DNA from: Phialophora verrucosa
Taxonomy: Eukaryota; Ascomycota; Eurotiomycetes; Chaetothyriales; Herpotrichiellaceae
DNA length: 64,000 nt
Direction: 5' to 3'
Assembly (NCBI GenBank): GCA_002099365.1
Contig: MSED01000011.1
Coordinates: 377,001 to 441,000, forward strand
Every line of letters starts with the position of its first letter. The first letter of the stretch is position 1. The notes under the pieces were generated by a model that was not told the origin of the DNA, ran no database searches, and saw only the letters and a program-made list of their open reading frames with translations. A program made the position numbers and the translations under genes. Shown piece after piece: positions 32,370 through 44,299 of the stretch.

Positions 32370-32990
32370 TGGCTATGGGTCTTTTCCTCGCAAAATCTGG
32401 ACCTCGCCTTTGCTAGATATGTCACCCTGACTGCGGAGACGCGCAAGTCTGGCCATGGGAGCGTCGACCGGCAGATGCAGTTGCCTGCTGTGTCGGCCTT
32501 GCAGGCGCGCACGATCGCCACGTCCCCAGGCGTCAGCGCCGTTTCGAGCAGGTACGTGCGTCCGTCCAAGATACGGGTCTCGCGCGGGCGGCCCAGCTCC
32601 GCGATCGCGTGTTTGCCCGTCGCTGCGTCGCGGGGCCGTGAAGAAGGCCGGGAGCAGGCGCTCGGCGATGCTACCCTGCGGGCACAGCTCCACCGCACAG
32701 TACTTAGCATCTCTGGCTTCCTCGAAGCAATGGTGGGGATCACAGTGAGAGGTGAATATAGGGACCTTGTTTCCTTGCCCTTGCAAGCCGACGGCAGCAT
32801 CGACAATCAGTCTTTCAGCCCCACCGATTCCGAGTTCCCACAGCTGAATGGCTCCCTACCACCGACAAGGCTCCATACAGTGTCGAGTTTAACGATGAAG
32901 TTCAACGAATGGCTCGACCAATACACCCTGTTCGAAAACAGAGTAGGCCTAGCTGTCCAAAATCGATAGTGCGGAATTACCTTGGAAGGC
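32370..32990 (-). pseudogene. CoA-transferase (SCOT-like) relic
   Basis: The minus strand reads CAVELCPQGSIAERLLP and FFTAPRR in one frame, then ILDGRTYLLETALTPGDVAI and VRACKADTAGNCICR in another. This order fits succinyl-CoA:3-oxoacid CoA-transferase subunit A (VEL.PQG..AER, PAF.TP, ILE.A...D.A.V.A.KAD..GN). Frameshifts between the pieces and loss of the rest mark it as a relic. Confidence 0.6.
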
Positions 32991-33194
32991 ATCTTGAACG
33001 GGATCATGATATTGTTGGCGGTCAATACCTTTTCAGACTCAGCCTAGCACTTCCTCATAGGGTCCCAACCATGCGGGACGTGGCGAGAACCACGGCAGCC
33101 AGCTTCCTTGAGCCAGTTCCAAGCTGTAGGCCAAGCCCACTGGTCAGCGACCGCGGCTTCGTCGAGCTGATGACATGGGATTTCGGTGCTTTTG

Positions 33195-33385
33195 GAGTGT
33201 TGGTTTGACAAGCATGATGGGAGAAATGGTCGGTGGGTGGTTGAGTGTTGAGTGTTGTGACGCCATTGGACCACTGGCGCTGGTTGCATATGAGAGGTCT
33301 GGTCATGCAACAGCTACTCCGAATACTATCGCGGCATGATACCAGAAGGAAAGGATCTGAGTTGTGTTGAAGACACGTGTTGCGA
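33195..33385 (-). repeat. Rep-A copy, inverted
   Basis: AGAAATGGTCGGTGGGTGGT, GGCGCTGGTTGCATATGAGA and CAACAGCTACTCCGAATACT are the reverse complement of the 13.75-13.9 kb copy. Confidence 0.65.
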
Positions 33386-33549
33386 TTCGCTCCACGTGAG
33401 GTGATGCAGCGGTCCAAGGGACTACCCTCTCGACGAGTTGTGACAAGGATGTCTAGCAGTGCCCGACCAAAGTCGCCTGAAATCAGCCAACCAAACATGG
33501 GGGAGCCTCGGAAACCTGTCCACCACTAGCCTGCCAGTCGCACGAGGGG

Positions 33550-34210
33550 GTGGTGAGGACAGAAAGGAGACTCTCAGGGGTCGATCCGGACAATGGGAAA
33601 CGCGGCAAGCTCAACGCCTTCCTGATCCAACTCAAACTAGTCTTCAAACTCAACCCGACCCAGTTTGAGACAGGGGCGGACCGAGTCATGTATGCGGCAA
33701 TGCACCTCAGGGGCGCAGCCTTCGCATGGTTTGAACCAACCATGAAGATCTATGTGGACGCTGACACCCCAGACGGGGATACGAGGGCATACTTCCAGCA
33801 CTTGGCGGAATTCGAGAACCGTATATCCGCAACGTGTTCGGGACCCTCAATGACGAACGCATGGCAGCCCGGGTGATTACACCATTCGACAAATGGGGTC
33901 GGCGGCTGCGTACTACTCGGTGTTCAACCAGATCACTTCAAACCTCAAGTGGGAGGACGAGGACGAGGACGCGTCCGCGCATATCTTCTACAACGGGCTA
34001 AAGGCGCAAGTGCGCCAGGAAATGATGGAACCACCCACCGACTACAGGCAGATAGAGGGTGGACGAAGCCGCCAAACTCGACAACAGGCTGTACGAACTA
34101 AGACTGGAACGGAACGGAGGCCGTGACCCAGTCGAGGATGCCGGAAGGGGCTACCAGTTCAGAGGACGACAGGGCTATGGTGATCCAATGGACCTGGGCA
34201 TCGCGGGGTG
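33550..34210 (+). pseudogene. Ty3/gypsy-type gag relic
   Basis: The plus strand reads LNAFLIQLKLVFKLNPTQF, RVMYAAMHLRGAAFAWFEP and YFQHLAEFENRI, then after frame changes NLKWEDEDEDASAHIFYNGL and YELRLERNGG, ending GRGYQFRGRQGYGDPMDLG. This is the usual order of retrotransposon gag before a zinc knuckle (PMDLG). No protease, reverse transcriptase or paired LTRs are visible, so it is a fragment. Confidence 0.75.
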
Positions 34211-35500
34211 TGAGGAGAAGTTCTTTTCGCGTGCCGACACACCATATGCCTCCCTGAGTGGAGCGGACCGAGGAAGCTGGGCATCGCAGGTTGTGGGCAG
34301 AAGTTGTTTTCGCGACTGGAGGTGGGCCTCAGACTGAGGGTGAGAGATGGGTGCATACCTGCCGCAAGCACAGGGATCTATCTCGAGGGAAGGTTCTCAC
34401 AGGATAGGTCTCCACGTCTACATTCCCGTCGCTGACACAGAGCCAACAGGCGTTGGACACAGATATTTCAAATCAAGGATTGCCTTCTATCGACATTACT
34501 CGGAATAATTCCGTGAGTGGCCTCGACTGCCTGTGCCCGGTGAGACATGACAAGTCAAGCTCTTGAATCCGTGCCTGGCGAGAAGTGATTTTCGCTTGGA
34601 GGTCCACCACGACGTAAGTTCACGTTGATGGACGGATGGGTTTGCGTGCGTGCAGGGGGAAGGAGGAAGGCGACAGGGACGCGGAGGAGTGGAGCGTTAG
34701 CCGACTTTGATCGGAAAGGGATTCCCGAATATACGGAGATAATTCGGCGGGTCGAACAGGGCGGGGAGGGGGAGGAAAGGTGTTCAGTGGGACCCAGATC
34801 GATGGGACTCATCGCCTTGGGTGGTAGGTTTCTAAATCAACAGAACTCGTCACCACGGTTGGTGGAGTGTTCTAGATCAGCACAACTCATCGCCACGGCG
34901 GGAATGCTCCAGATCAGCGGAACTCACCGCGTCCATCTCGTCTCATCGAGAGCTTGCCCAAAGCGTGCTCGGGCCACTGCAACGACCTAGGCCCTTCCTC
35001 TTCTTCCTGCCCCTGGTAGCAAGCAAGCATAGGCAGGACGCATGATGTCCACAAGACGGAGGACAGCCCCGAACCCAGTCCAGCGCTGGCCAAGTAATCA
35101 CACAGAGAGAAGATCTCCGTGAATCCAGATGGGCAAGCTTCTCGAGCCACGTACATATCACGGTTCCAGAGTCCATTGTGTCCCGCGTCTCCTGCTGTTT
35201 CTTGCGGTGATCCCGCCCTTTGTACGTCAATGAGCACAAGGTGAGAGAGAGAGCGGTCCCCATATCGTTCACATTAGCACGACAAGTAGTGTATTCCACC
35301 GTAGAGAGCAATGACAATCCATGTCTCTGCTCGACCGGAGCCAAGAAGATTATCCGAAGTCTACCCGAGCACGGCGATATAAACATTGAATTTGTTTCTT
35401 GTCTCAACCAAAAAACAATGCGACCTCTCCAACAACAACAACGACAACCACCATCATTGTGAAACAGTGAATCATAGCCAAAAGATTGACGTACGGTAGT
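34210..35500. other. Intergenic
   Basis: About 34800-34925 holds three imperfect units with AACTCATCGCCACGG / AACTCGTCACCACGG. No gene recognised. Confidence 0.45.
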
Positions 35501-35520
35501 TGTACTGTGGAGCGTTTAAA

Positions 35521-36518
35521 ATGTCCAACGACACTGCCTCCTCGTCTCTGGACTCGGCGTCATGCCTACCGGCCGCGTCCGACTCCGTTCCACCGTCTTT
35601 GAGACCTATCCTCGAGTTTATCGAATCATTCCATCTCGGACCATCATCGACTACGACAGCCGAGTTCTGTCTTCCCGAGAAGGACTTCGAGCACCTCGAG
35701 AAGCTGGTCGGACGGAAAGCCAGGTAAAGCCGCAAATCTTCTCAGTCGCCTACGGAAGCTAACTTGAGATAATAGATACACCTACTATCCTTCGGAACAA
35801 GTTCTACTTGTCAGAATGCCTACCCTGATCCACGAGACTATGGGACAGAGGATTTCCAAAAAGATCTATCAACTCGAGGTCGCAGCCGAGGGAGTCGCAG
35901 AATCCGATAGCCGTATCACAACCTTTTTTAAAAATCTCGAGCCATACGGATCGGCCGACGTCGAGTACGAGTTGCGCGGCAAATGTGTGACTCGCCTCCC
36001 GGACTTCCGCATCGACCTTGTTGATGGCACTCGAACCCAGCCTACGCTAGTGGTCGAGGCGGCGTACTCGCAAGACCACCAGGCGATGAGAAAGAAGCTC
36101 CATGAGTACATCGACTGTACTCATGGAGAGATCTTGACCGCGGTGGGCTTCGACATTGAATATCCGAGCGGACGCGGTATTCGCGTCACCGTTCTGCGAG
36201 CCCAATCCAACAACCATGGCATCTACACTGGTGTGAGCGAGGAAACCCGGGTAGGTTTCTCCCTTTCCCTTTCCCCCCGCCAACATGATTGCGCCCGCTC
36301 TAACATTGAATCAGGAAGTCCGCACTTCGAAAGGTTCCGTGTCCACGGTGCCCGAAGCCCTCAGCCTGTCACTCCATGACCTCGGTTTTTCTTTCCCAAT
36401 GACCGACGAACTGCGGCAAAACCTACGCCTCTTCATCTCCCCAAACGAAATCTGTTCCCAGGTAGATAAAGCGGTCGGGTACATGAAAGCCAAGGCTGCG
36501 AAAGCCGGGTCTGCGTAA
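35521..36518 (+). CDS. PD-(D/E)XK nuclease-like protein, three exons
   Basis: Exons 35521-35723, 35776-36250 and 36315-36518 give 293 residues. Intron 1 (52 nt, GTAAAG...GCTAAC...TAG) splits an Arg codon; intron 2 (64 nt, GTAGGT...CTAAC...CAG) is phase 0 before EVRTSKG. Residues 1-67 are a Ser-rich N terminus plus a helical segment. Residue 68 starts RYTYYPSEQVLLVRMP, the counterpart of RCDYFSKTQTFVHRMP in the 41627 gene. The core has Asp144 (LPDFRIDLVD) and Glu162 (LVVEAAYSQ); the usual ExK lysine is displaced, so catalysis is uncertain. No secretion signal. A truncated paralog lies at 22700-23165. Intron positions are shared with the 41627 and 51171 genes. Confidence 0.85.
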
Positions 36519-39030
36519 GCGGCTGCACAGAGGGCTTCAGCAAGAGGATAGACAATGGCTGGGCCTCCGGGACTTCGAAGCTAGTACCGTTATCCGGGCA
36601 ATCATGATGAAATAGCAGCGGCGGTGTTTGTGGGCGTTTTGTGACAAGCGGCCTTGTTGACTTGAGACACATTTTTGACGGCCAACCAGTGGCGACATGT
36701 TGAAATGCCTTGGACTGAACACGGTCTACGAACGAATGATACCCCTCCGCGCATGCATTCATACGTCTCGGCGCGATAAAACCTTTTGTGTGACCCTAAA
36801 TGCAGCCGTGGAGCTTGATCAAGTACACTGACTGACCACCGGCCCAATGTCTTGTGATGCGACGCTCGCCAAAACGAGGCCCAACCTTTGGCCACGTTTT
36901 CCACCAAACACGCCAGAGTTCTCCGTCCTTGTTTTAAGTTTTTCGACTCTGGTGGTCATGTTCAAATTCAACACGAAACAGACTTTGCTGCAGATCACTC
37001 CCACTTGATTAACGCGTAACTTGTTACGAGCATGTAGCTGTCCCACGACGGCTGTTCTTGTCCATGCATCTTGTAAAAAACCACTCTCGCCGAGGGGGGT
37101 GTTCGCGTTTCGGCCCGACCCAGATATCCTGTATCTCTCAACTTGACCTAAGAATTTGGCGAGAGGAATACAGACGGCGATTGTCGTCTTGGCCTGGGGA
37201 GGCGGAAAGTGGCAGAAGAGGGACGCAGACTTTGCGCACCTTCGACAACAGCATACCGACACTCCATCACTGCCACTTCAACCGCGATGACTAACTAGCC
37301 AAGGCTGGACATCCAAGCCCCCATCTGCCTCCTCAAGGTCACCGAAGCTAAGCCTCGTCCTGGGGCAAATCTCGAAGCCATGAGGGAAACTTTGCTTGTT
37401 GCCAAATAGCCGCCTTCAGATGGACTTCTTCCTGTGATGACCACTGGATGTCATGTACGCAACTAACATCCGGTGCGAGCGCGGGGCCTGTTTGTTGATC
37501 GGTCTTCGATCGCCTTTCCGCCCCCAGTATACCCTCCCATCGGTGCGGCCTTCATGACTCATTGACGGTTTGCTGGAACGTCGGAGACGTCGTGTCCAAC
37601 AATGCGGGTGTCACAGCGTACTGGACGAGCAAGCCAGTCGAGGGGGCGTGTCCTCGGAACAATGCGCTGCGGCGGCATTCGCTGACTTCTGAGAGTCGGT
37701 GGACAGAGTGGCGTCAAGGAGCGCGCCTTCATGTCAAACATGGAACCAGAGCCGAGGAGAGCTCTGCAGGGTTGCCTGTGAACAAACACCACACCGCCGG
37801 TGGCGTCCACTTTCGTCATGGTAAGACCCGGGTTGTCCGTGGTCCGTCATCGGGACCTCCATAGCTATGGAGGGTAGCGTGCTTCGCCCAGTGGATCGAG
37901 GACGGCCCCGTGGAGGGTGGGGGGGTGTCGGCGGGATCTCTGTCCGCCAGATGGAGCCGACCGTGCGGCTCAACGACCGCCTGATCGAACTTGGTCATAG
38001 GGAACATTGGCCGTGGATGCCCCTTCGCATTCAGGCGCCCGCGGTCAACTGCATCAAACATGGGCCCGACCCGGCCCATTCCATTTGACACAAGTCCAGT
38101 ATCACGCTTACTGGCTCCACAGGGGGAACGATCCTCGAGGAACCCCACCGGGTGATTGACACGATCGACGATCTGCCTCGGCGATTCTGCATTGTCCCGA
38201 CCCGGGCCGAAGACGCCATCCTGGGTCCTCGGCTCTACCTTGTCCAGGTCAGGCTTTTGGACGTGTTCTCCGTCGAGTTGGCAGGACCAATTGAGGGCGG
38301 GGCAAGCCGCGTCCACTTTCCCGCGCCCCTGGAAGAGGAGGGGCTCAAGAAGCCCTTCTTAGCTGAAGGCCCAGAAGAACGGTTGCGAACGACACAGCCA
38401 CGCAAAAGCAGCCGGAGTGCGCACGCACCGTTCGATGTGGTCCTGCACGGCGGTGAACGGCATTTCGGTGGCGCTGGCCATGTACTGGCGGCGGACAAGG
38501 GTGGCATTTCCCTGACCGGCTCCTTTGGGCGGATATATGGCGCAACATCTCCTCGCGGAGCACTGGATCGTAGTGATCTGCGTGATCAGGGTCGACGGCG
38601 CACTTCATCAGCTGGTGGCTGGTGTATACTTTGAACCGTGCGAGGTTAAGCATAAAATCGCGATATGGCTTGGCGGCTCTATGGAAGTGCCCGAGATTGA
38701 GCAGCTCACCGAAGTTGGTGAAAAATTGCCCGTGCAACCGGGGCGAGGTCCTCGACGGGCGCGATCAGCTTCATGCCGTTGGAAATCCCAGGATCAACGC
38801 TGGACTGGTCGAAGGGCGGCGATGATGGACTTGAGCTGCTCCTCGCCCTTTAGGTTGATGGCGGCGGCGAGGGTGTTTGACGGCTCGAATGGCCTCCTTC
38901 CCGGTTAGAGCACGAGCGGGTCTCGACGCGGCCCGGGGGCGGACGGGGACTGCTTGAGACGACGTATCCACCCTCGTCGTCCGAGGTGGCGTCGTAGAAG
39001 TCCTCGTCTGCGTCGCTGTCTTCTAGCTCC
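36519..39030. other. GC-rich unassigned DNA
   Basis: Several frames of 100-165 codons on both strands (37816-38316 minus, 38152-38634 plus, 38345-38737 minus) overlap each other. The minus one reads GQFFTNFGELLNLGHFHRAA and LNLARFKVYTSHQLMKCAVD, which looks protein-like but is not recognised. Probably one or more decayed genes on the minus strand. Confidence 0.35.
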
Positions 39031-39039
39031 TCCGGCTCG

Positions 39040-39624
39040 GTGTGCAGGGTCATTGCCCTGGCCGAGGAATTTAAGCATCCGTTTGCCCTATTCCAAAGCT
39101 ATTCGATTCGAGATCGGTTGATCATGGCCCGTACTGGCAGCTCTTCGGTGGCGGGTTCGGACGGCTGGGACGTGCGAGCGTCACAACGGGTAGGGGTCTT
39201 CGGTGCTATAGGGGGGCTGGCCGTCTCGGTGGCGTCATCGGAGTACCATCCAGACCTCCTGGTTCGTGATGCTGGTGGACTTTGTCTGCGTCCTTCTATC
39301 CACGATCTCGATGCAGCCTTGCAGCTTTGCATCACGATTGAAGAGAAGAAATCACTTGAAGAAGAACATGGTCTGCAGACCTCAGCCCGACATTGGATGG
39401 CGCCATCATCAATCCTTATCAATCGTTGGTCAAGGCCACCTGTGCCTTATCCGATAGAGCATGACTTTAGGCCTTGGTTTGCTTCATCTCCTCCCTTGTG
39501 GCTGTTGCCCGCGGGGACGGAAGTCGGCGACTTACCATTAGAACTGTCGCTGAGCACAAGTTCGTCTTATGGTGGACGAGCTCTGCTTGCAAGAGCCAAC
39601 ATCCATGATTTCACAGGAACCTAA
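39040..39624 (+). CDS. Hypothetical open frame
   Basis: 194 codons, no domain, repeat or intron recognised. TTTAAG and acidic minus-strand sequence lie just upstream. It may be a chance frame. Confidence 0.25.
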   Translation: MCRVIALAEEFKHPFALFQSYSIRDRLIMARTGSSSVAGSDGWDVRASQRVGVFGAIGGLAVSVASSEYHPDLLVRDAGGLCLRPSIHDLDAALQLCITIEEKKSLEEEHGLQTSARHWMAPSSILINRWSRPPVPYPIEHDFRPWFASSPPLWLLPAGTEVGDLPLELSLSTSSSYGGRALLARANIHDFTGT

Positions 39625-39868
39625 TGACCAGCGAAGCATAGATTCTAGAGAACTGCACGAGAAGAGAGATTCGAGTTTTCACTTTGACTGAGAGGGTGCC
39701 GCTCGTTCATGGTAAAATTGTATAAAGAGCCATTGTGCCATTTCGTTTCAGCATCCACCCTGCTCCGGATCACCATTCAAATGGGATTGTGCAGGTAGCT
39801 AGCTGTCAAATCCGGATCCTAATCCCTAATACTACTCATCCTCCTTTCCGTTTTTCTGTCGCTGCCCG

Positions 39869-41323
39869 TCAAGTTGGTCGACAGCTCAGCGCATCGATAA
39901 TCTCCTCCTTGCGAGGCGCGACCGAGCGACCCCTGGCTGTCCCAGTATATGGACCAGCATAGGTGACCCATGTCTGGAAGGCTTCCAGGGAATTGGGGTT
40001 GTTGGAGCCCGCATCAAGTTCACCGTCATCTTCAACGAATAGCGCCATTCCAAAGTAGTGCCTAGAATGCAAACGAGACATGGGGGTGGCCGAGGATGCA
40101 TCGACACGGATGACCCTCGCCGAGATGAAGCCATGACATGAGCGGAATTACGACTCTTGACGAATACTTATGAGCATACAAGACAAAATCCCAAGCCAGC
40201 ATCCGCCACAAGATTCAACGCATAACATCCGAAGAAATGCTCCAGCGTTCAGAATTGACGCAAGATAGAAGGCCCACAGCGCGGACGGCAGCTTCTCGGC
40301 CCATTCGATAATGGGAGTAATCAACGAGAAGCTTTTGTCAACATGCTTCCCAGGATCCCGCGCAGCGATGCGTGTGTGGGATAGTAGCCAAGATTGATTG
40401 CTCTGGCGTCTCCCGTGTCAATTTTATGTTTGGTGGTTCGTTTCATGGGTTCTTTCGGTACAATCAATCTATTCCATCGTCCAGAGGCCTAGTCCTGCAA
40501 CTCCTACGCGCGTTCCCGGCTTCGAGTAGCCTTGATCATCCAGAAGATCGTGTTCGGACAGATATTTCATCATCCTCTCACGATTAGGAAGGTCGGAATA
40601 AGAACGCTTCGAAGCCTCGCCAAGGATAGGGACTTGGGTCGTCGTGCCATTGTTGAAGTTCACGAAGTCGAACGAGTGGCGTTCTTGGATTTCGTTGCCC
40701 TGGGTATTCTGCCCGTTGACGATCAGGGCAGGTTGAACAGGGTTGGAAAAATCGGCCCGAACAACCCTGGCTGAATAATGCTCCCCGATTTCGAGGAGGT
40801 GGGCAAGGTTCTGGCGGATAGAAATCTTCGTCTTCTCGAAGAGACTTTGTAAGGCTCCTCCCACCACGCCCCTGGTCAGGGCGGGCACCGAAAGGTCAAT
40901 TTTCCCGGCTGAGTAAATCGCATTCTTCAGCATCTGCGCGGCTGCTGGATTTCGACATTTGAGATGTTCGATCCGGGCCGGCAGATCCTGCTCTACCAGC
41001 TTGCGAATGATATTCTGAAAGCCGGTTGCAGATTTGACGAAATCTCCGAATTGCGCAGGTATATGCTCCTGCTTCCGGATTTCCTTTGGATTTGGAATAC
41101 CCACCTCACGTTGCGTCGTCGCGTGGGTCTTCTCCAGCGGAACCATCCAGGCCAGCCGGCGTTTGGTCGCGGCTCCTCGCAAGAGACATGTACCCCTGCG
41201 CAAAAGGTCCAGATGATACCTGACTGTCGCAGCAAGGGGGAGCGGTGCGCCGGTGTGACAGTAGCTTTGATGGGTCAGATCAGGTCTTGCACTCAATGCT
41301 CGCAGCCTCGAAAGTCGCCACAC
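39869..41323 (-). pseudogene. FAD/NAD(P)-binding protein relic
   Basis: A 284-codon minus frame (41323-40469) ends YSKPGTRVGVAGLGLWTME then TAG. The GxGxxG-like GVAGLGL after SYSDLPNRERMMKYLSEHDL fits the second Rossmann motif of fungal FAD-NAD(P)-binding proteins (HpyO/urate-hydroxylase-like). It is cut right there. Downstream frames (LITPIIEWAEKLPSALWAF near 40300; HYFGMALFVEDDGELDAGS near 40050) may be the remainder after frameshifts. The upstream N-terminal half is absent next to the 41627 gene. Confidence 0.45.
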
Positions 41324-41559
41324 ACAAATGCCATCCCCTGCAATTAGCGAAACCCCCCGATCGAGAGAAATCCAATACCATGTTACTCAGCGGTGGACTT
41401 GCCCTCTCCTGCCTCCTGCGGCCGCACAGCGTAGGGAAGGTGAAGAGTCTCCCAGCAAGTAGGTAGATTGCAAATGGACAATGGACGAGGACGAGGAGGC
41501 CAAAACACAGAGCACAAAGGGCATCACGTGCCTGTCACGTGCATGTCTAGTGCAACGCA

Positions 41560-41565
41560 TATAAA
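41560..41565 (+). promoter_or_regulatory. TATA box of the 41627 gene
   Basis: TATAAA, 67 bp before the ATG, with two CACGTG-type sites (ATCACGTGCC, GTCACGTGCA) about 20-40 bp upstream. It argues against using the earlier in-frame ATG at 41474. Confidence 0.55.
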
Positions 41566-41626
41566 ATGTCATCCGCGGTCTTTGTTTTCCTGCTATCAGT
41601 CTATCTTGATTGCGTCGCCGACAGCA

Positions 41627-42938
41627 ATGCAGAACCTTCCTTGCCGTCGCCGCAGCGATGCTGGGGTTCAAACCCCATCGCATGCACAAGCCGCTCCCGC
41701 AGGTTCCAAGCTCATCGACGCAACAGAGAGATCGATCGCGTCCTCCAAACCATGTAACAACAGCGCCGATACGCTTTCTGACGAATCCTTCCCTCCTTCT
41801 CACCGTTCCGCTTCCAACTCTTTGAAACGCCCCCTCACCGCGGCCTTCATTGTCCAAGACATACAAGCACGCCGATCTGGACGAGTTTGCGGTGCTGAGT
41901 GGAACACATATCAAATCACCTCTTCTGAGTGGGACATCCTCCGAAGACTTCTTGAACGCAGTTGTGACTGTGAAAAAGTGCGGTACGTACCAACACTAAC
42001 CACCAGCTGGACTGTAGCTAATGCGAAGATGTTTTAGATGCGACTATTTCTCCAAAACCCAAACCTTTGTTCATCGAATGCCTTCCTACACCCATGAATT
42101 AACCTCTAAGGGGTTCGCTATGCTCCTCCATCGAGGGCTAGCCTCGATATGCAATGGTAAACCAGAAAAAGAGCAGTTCATGCATAACATTCGGAGCGCT
42201 GGCTCCAGCGATGTGGATAGCAAACAAGACCCGGATATGCATCAACCAGATGATTACTTCTCCTGTCGCGACGATATATTCTATGGCCTTGCTCTAGAGG
42301 TGGGATATCCGCAGAAGTCTCAAAAGCTCGAGGAACTGGCTCATTTCTACCTTTTCGAAACCTCGCTCAATACTCAAAAGGTCATTGGCATTTCTATTGA
42401 CTATGATCGCTCCAAGAAAGTCACTTTGCACACGTGGCAACGCGACAATTCTGACACAACCACCGGTGGTCGACTTAGACACTATTCTCAAGTGAGTATC
42501 TCGGCTACGTCTTGTGATATCGTCACTGACTTTGGTGCCCAGGAAGTGCGAACCGAGACTGGTGCGCGAGTCTCTGGTCCTCCTCTACAAATTTCTGTCT
42601 TCGACATAGCACCACCGTCCTTCGTACCGTCTTCACTCCATGGCGCAACTATTCAGATCCAGCTTGATGAGCTCTGTGATGAAATCGAGCTAGGAGAGCT
42701 CACGACCGCGAAGCGGAAGAAGCTTGCATCAGAGAAGGAGGCACAACAATCTCAGAGCTCGGAGGGCCTAGACAGCGCTGATGGTGACTCCTCTGAAGAG
42801 GAGAAGAGTGAAGACAACGCAGACACCGAGAGACTCGATGAAGATTATGTTCCAAGCCGAGCCGGTCGTGAGGATCCCGAGTCAGGTCGTTCTTCAATCC
42901 GAACCCGTCGCCGAACTGGCGGCGCGGTCAACAACTGA
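41627..42938 (+). CDS. PD-(D/E)XK nuclease-like protein, three exons
   Basis: Exons 41627-41982, 42038-42491 and 42543-42938 give 401 residues. Intron 1 is 55 nt (GTACGT...CTAAC...TAG) and splits an Arg codon; intron 2 is 51 nt (GTGAGT...CTGAC...CAG, phase 0), and retaining it would keep the frame open. The N terminus is low complexity, with a helical segment at about 100-118. After RCDYFSKTQTFVHRMP comes the core: PDDYF (Asp190/191), a short spacer and LALEVGYPQK (Glu206), then KVIGISIDYDRSKKVTLHTW. The C terminus is acidic then basic (SSEEEKSED, IRTRRRTGG), suggesting nuclear location. Same gene structure as the 35521 and 51171 genes; function inferred from fold only. Confidence 0.85.
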
Positions 42939-42944
42939 AGGCGG

Positions 42945-43730
42945 AGGAATCCACCGATATGTTCTCTATTGAGGTGACTTCTTCGAAGCAAGTGCTGGAG
43001 CTTCTGGCGGCGTCGGGCGGCTGCGATGAGATACGGAGACGCTGGCGGCGTGTTGACATTCGGTTGCGATAGAAAAGCTTCTCAGACTGCGGTAGACATG
43101 CAGCGTGGACAATTGTGGACGTGGCAACTTGTGTACACACTTGACAGAATGCTTTCGGGGTGGCTTTCCCGGCCACGCTGTTACCTCCCCCGCTGTTGAT
43201 TCGCTTTTCCCTTGACTCCTATGAACCGTGCGATACCACCATCTGCCTTCTGACGGCATTCCACCTAATGTCAACTCTGCATCTGCCTCCAGGAAGCAAT
43301 AGAACTTTCCAAACTTTGCAGTCTAAGGGCAGAGATGAACAGACGGAGCAAGATTCGCAAAGGTGCCGAAACAGATTTGCCTGCGGTAAGTTCAACGATG
43401 TTTTTCCTGATGGTTTCACATGACTGATCCCACTGTCTCTACAACTCACATAGGTTTCATATCCCATTGAATCCATAAATCCCACGTCTTTGGGTACCAT
43501 CGGCGCCCGATTGCTGCGAGAGCGCGCAGCTGCGTAACTGGGGCCCATCAACGCGATCTCGAAGACTTCAACCTCCTTGCCTCTTGTTCTCGCCGGCCGA
43601 TCGGGCTTCCATACGACCCCCGTCACCGCGTGGGCCACTCTTGAGACCATCTCCTCCCTTTCGATGAGCTCAACACACCGCGCAAATGATCAATCGGCTG
43701 GTAACATGGAAAAGAAGCAAGCTGCAAAAG
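42945..43730. other. Intergenic
   Basis: No gene recognised. Overlapping frames at 43160-43423 plus and 43219-43650 minus lack family resemblance. Confidence 0.4.
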
Positions 43731-43731
43731 A

Positions 43732-44274
43732 ATGGACAGAGAAGTGCAGATGAGACGATATCATTGGAATTTTCCGTCTCGGAGGAAGCATTCAACTCCT
43801 ACAACCAAGGCCGAGACAAGGCTGATCCAGAGTCTGCGAAGGGGGCATGAACAGTGCAATATCACGGCGCCGCACTTCTGGCTGTCATCCAGGGGCCCGT
43901 CAATACGTATTGAAAGTAGGGAAGAATGGGCTATCACGCTCTCCGAGTCTTTTGCAGTTCAAGAAATGGAGAAACAACCTGGTCATCCGGTCATCGATGC
44001 ATATGAGAAGGCACGCAATATGTCTCGTGGGCAGCCGAGGAATTTGCTCGACTCCATTCAGGTCACAAAGACGACAAATTGGTGGCGGTTCGTTGTCATG
44101 TGTGGGATGAAACTATCAGACACCAATCTTGTTGACACGCATGACCTGAACTCGATGGGTGGCATTGTCTGGATCGTACGCCGACAGACACTATACTGTC
44201 AGCCACACAAGAACGCAATCTTGCAGAACTTCGTGAAGAACTTCTCGATTCCCGAGTGGAACTCAGGATCTTAA
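43732..44274 (+). CDS. Hypothetical open frame, possibly decayed
   Basis: 180 codons with protein-like composition (EEWAITLSESFAVQEMEKQP, TNWWRFVVMCGMKLSD). Not recognised. It lies directly upstream of the polymerase relic and could belong to the same decayed unit. Confidence 0.3.
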   Translation: MDREVQMRRYHWNFPSRRKHSTPTTKAETRLIQSLRRGHEQCNITAPHFWLSSRGPSIRIESREEWAITLSESFAVQEMEKQPGHPVIDAYEKARNMSRGQPRNLLDSIQVTKTTNWWRFVVMCGMKLSDTNLVDTHDLNSMGGIVWIVRRQTLYCQPHKNAILQNFVKNFSIPEWNSGS

Positions 44275-44299
44275 AGCACGCCTTCAAAACCAGAGAGAC

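Noticed and set aside
41663..41676. GGGGTTCAAACCCC, a perfect tRNA T-arm look-alike
   Set aside because: It lies inside exon 1 of the 41627 gene and no acceptor, D-arm or anticodon arm can be folded around it.
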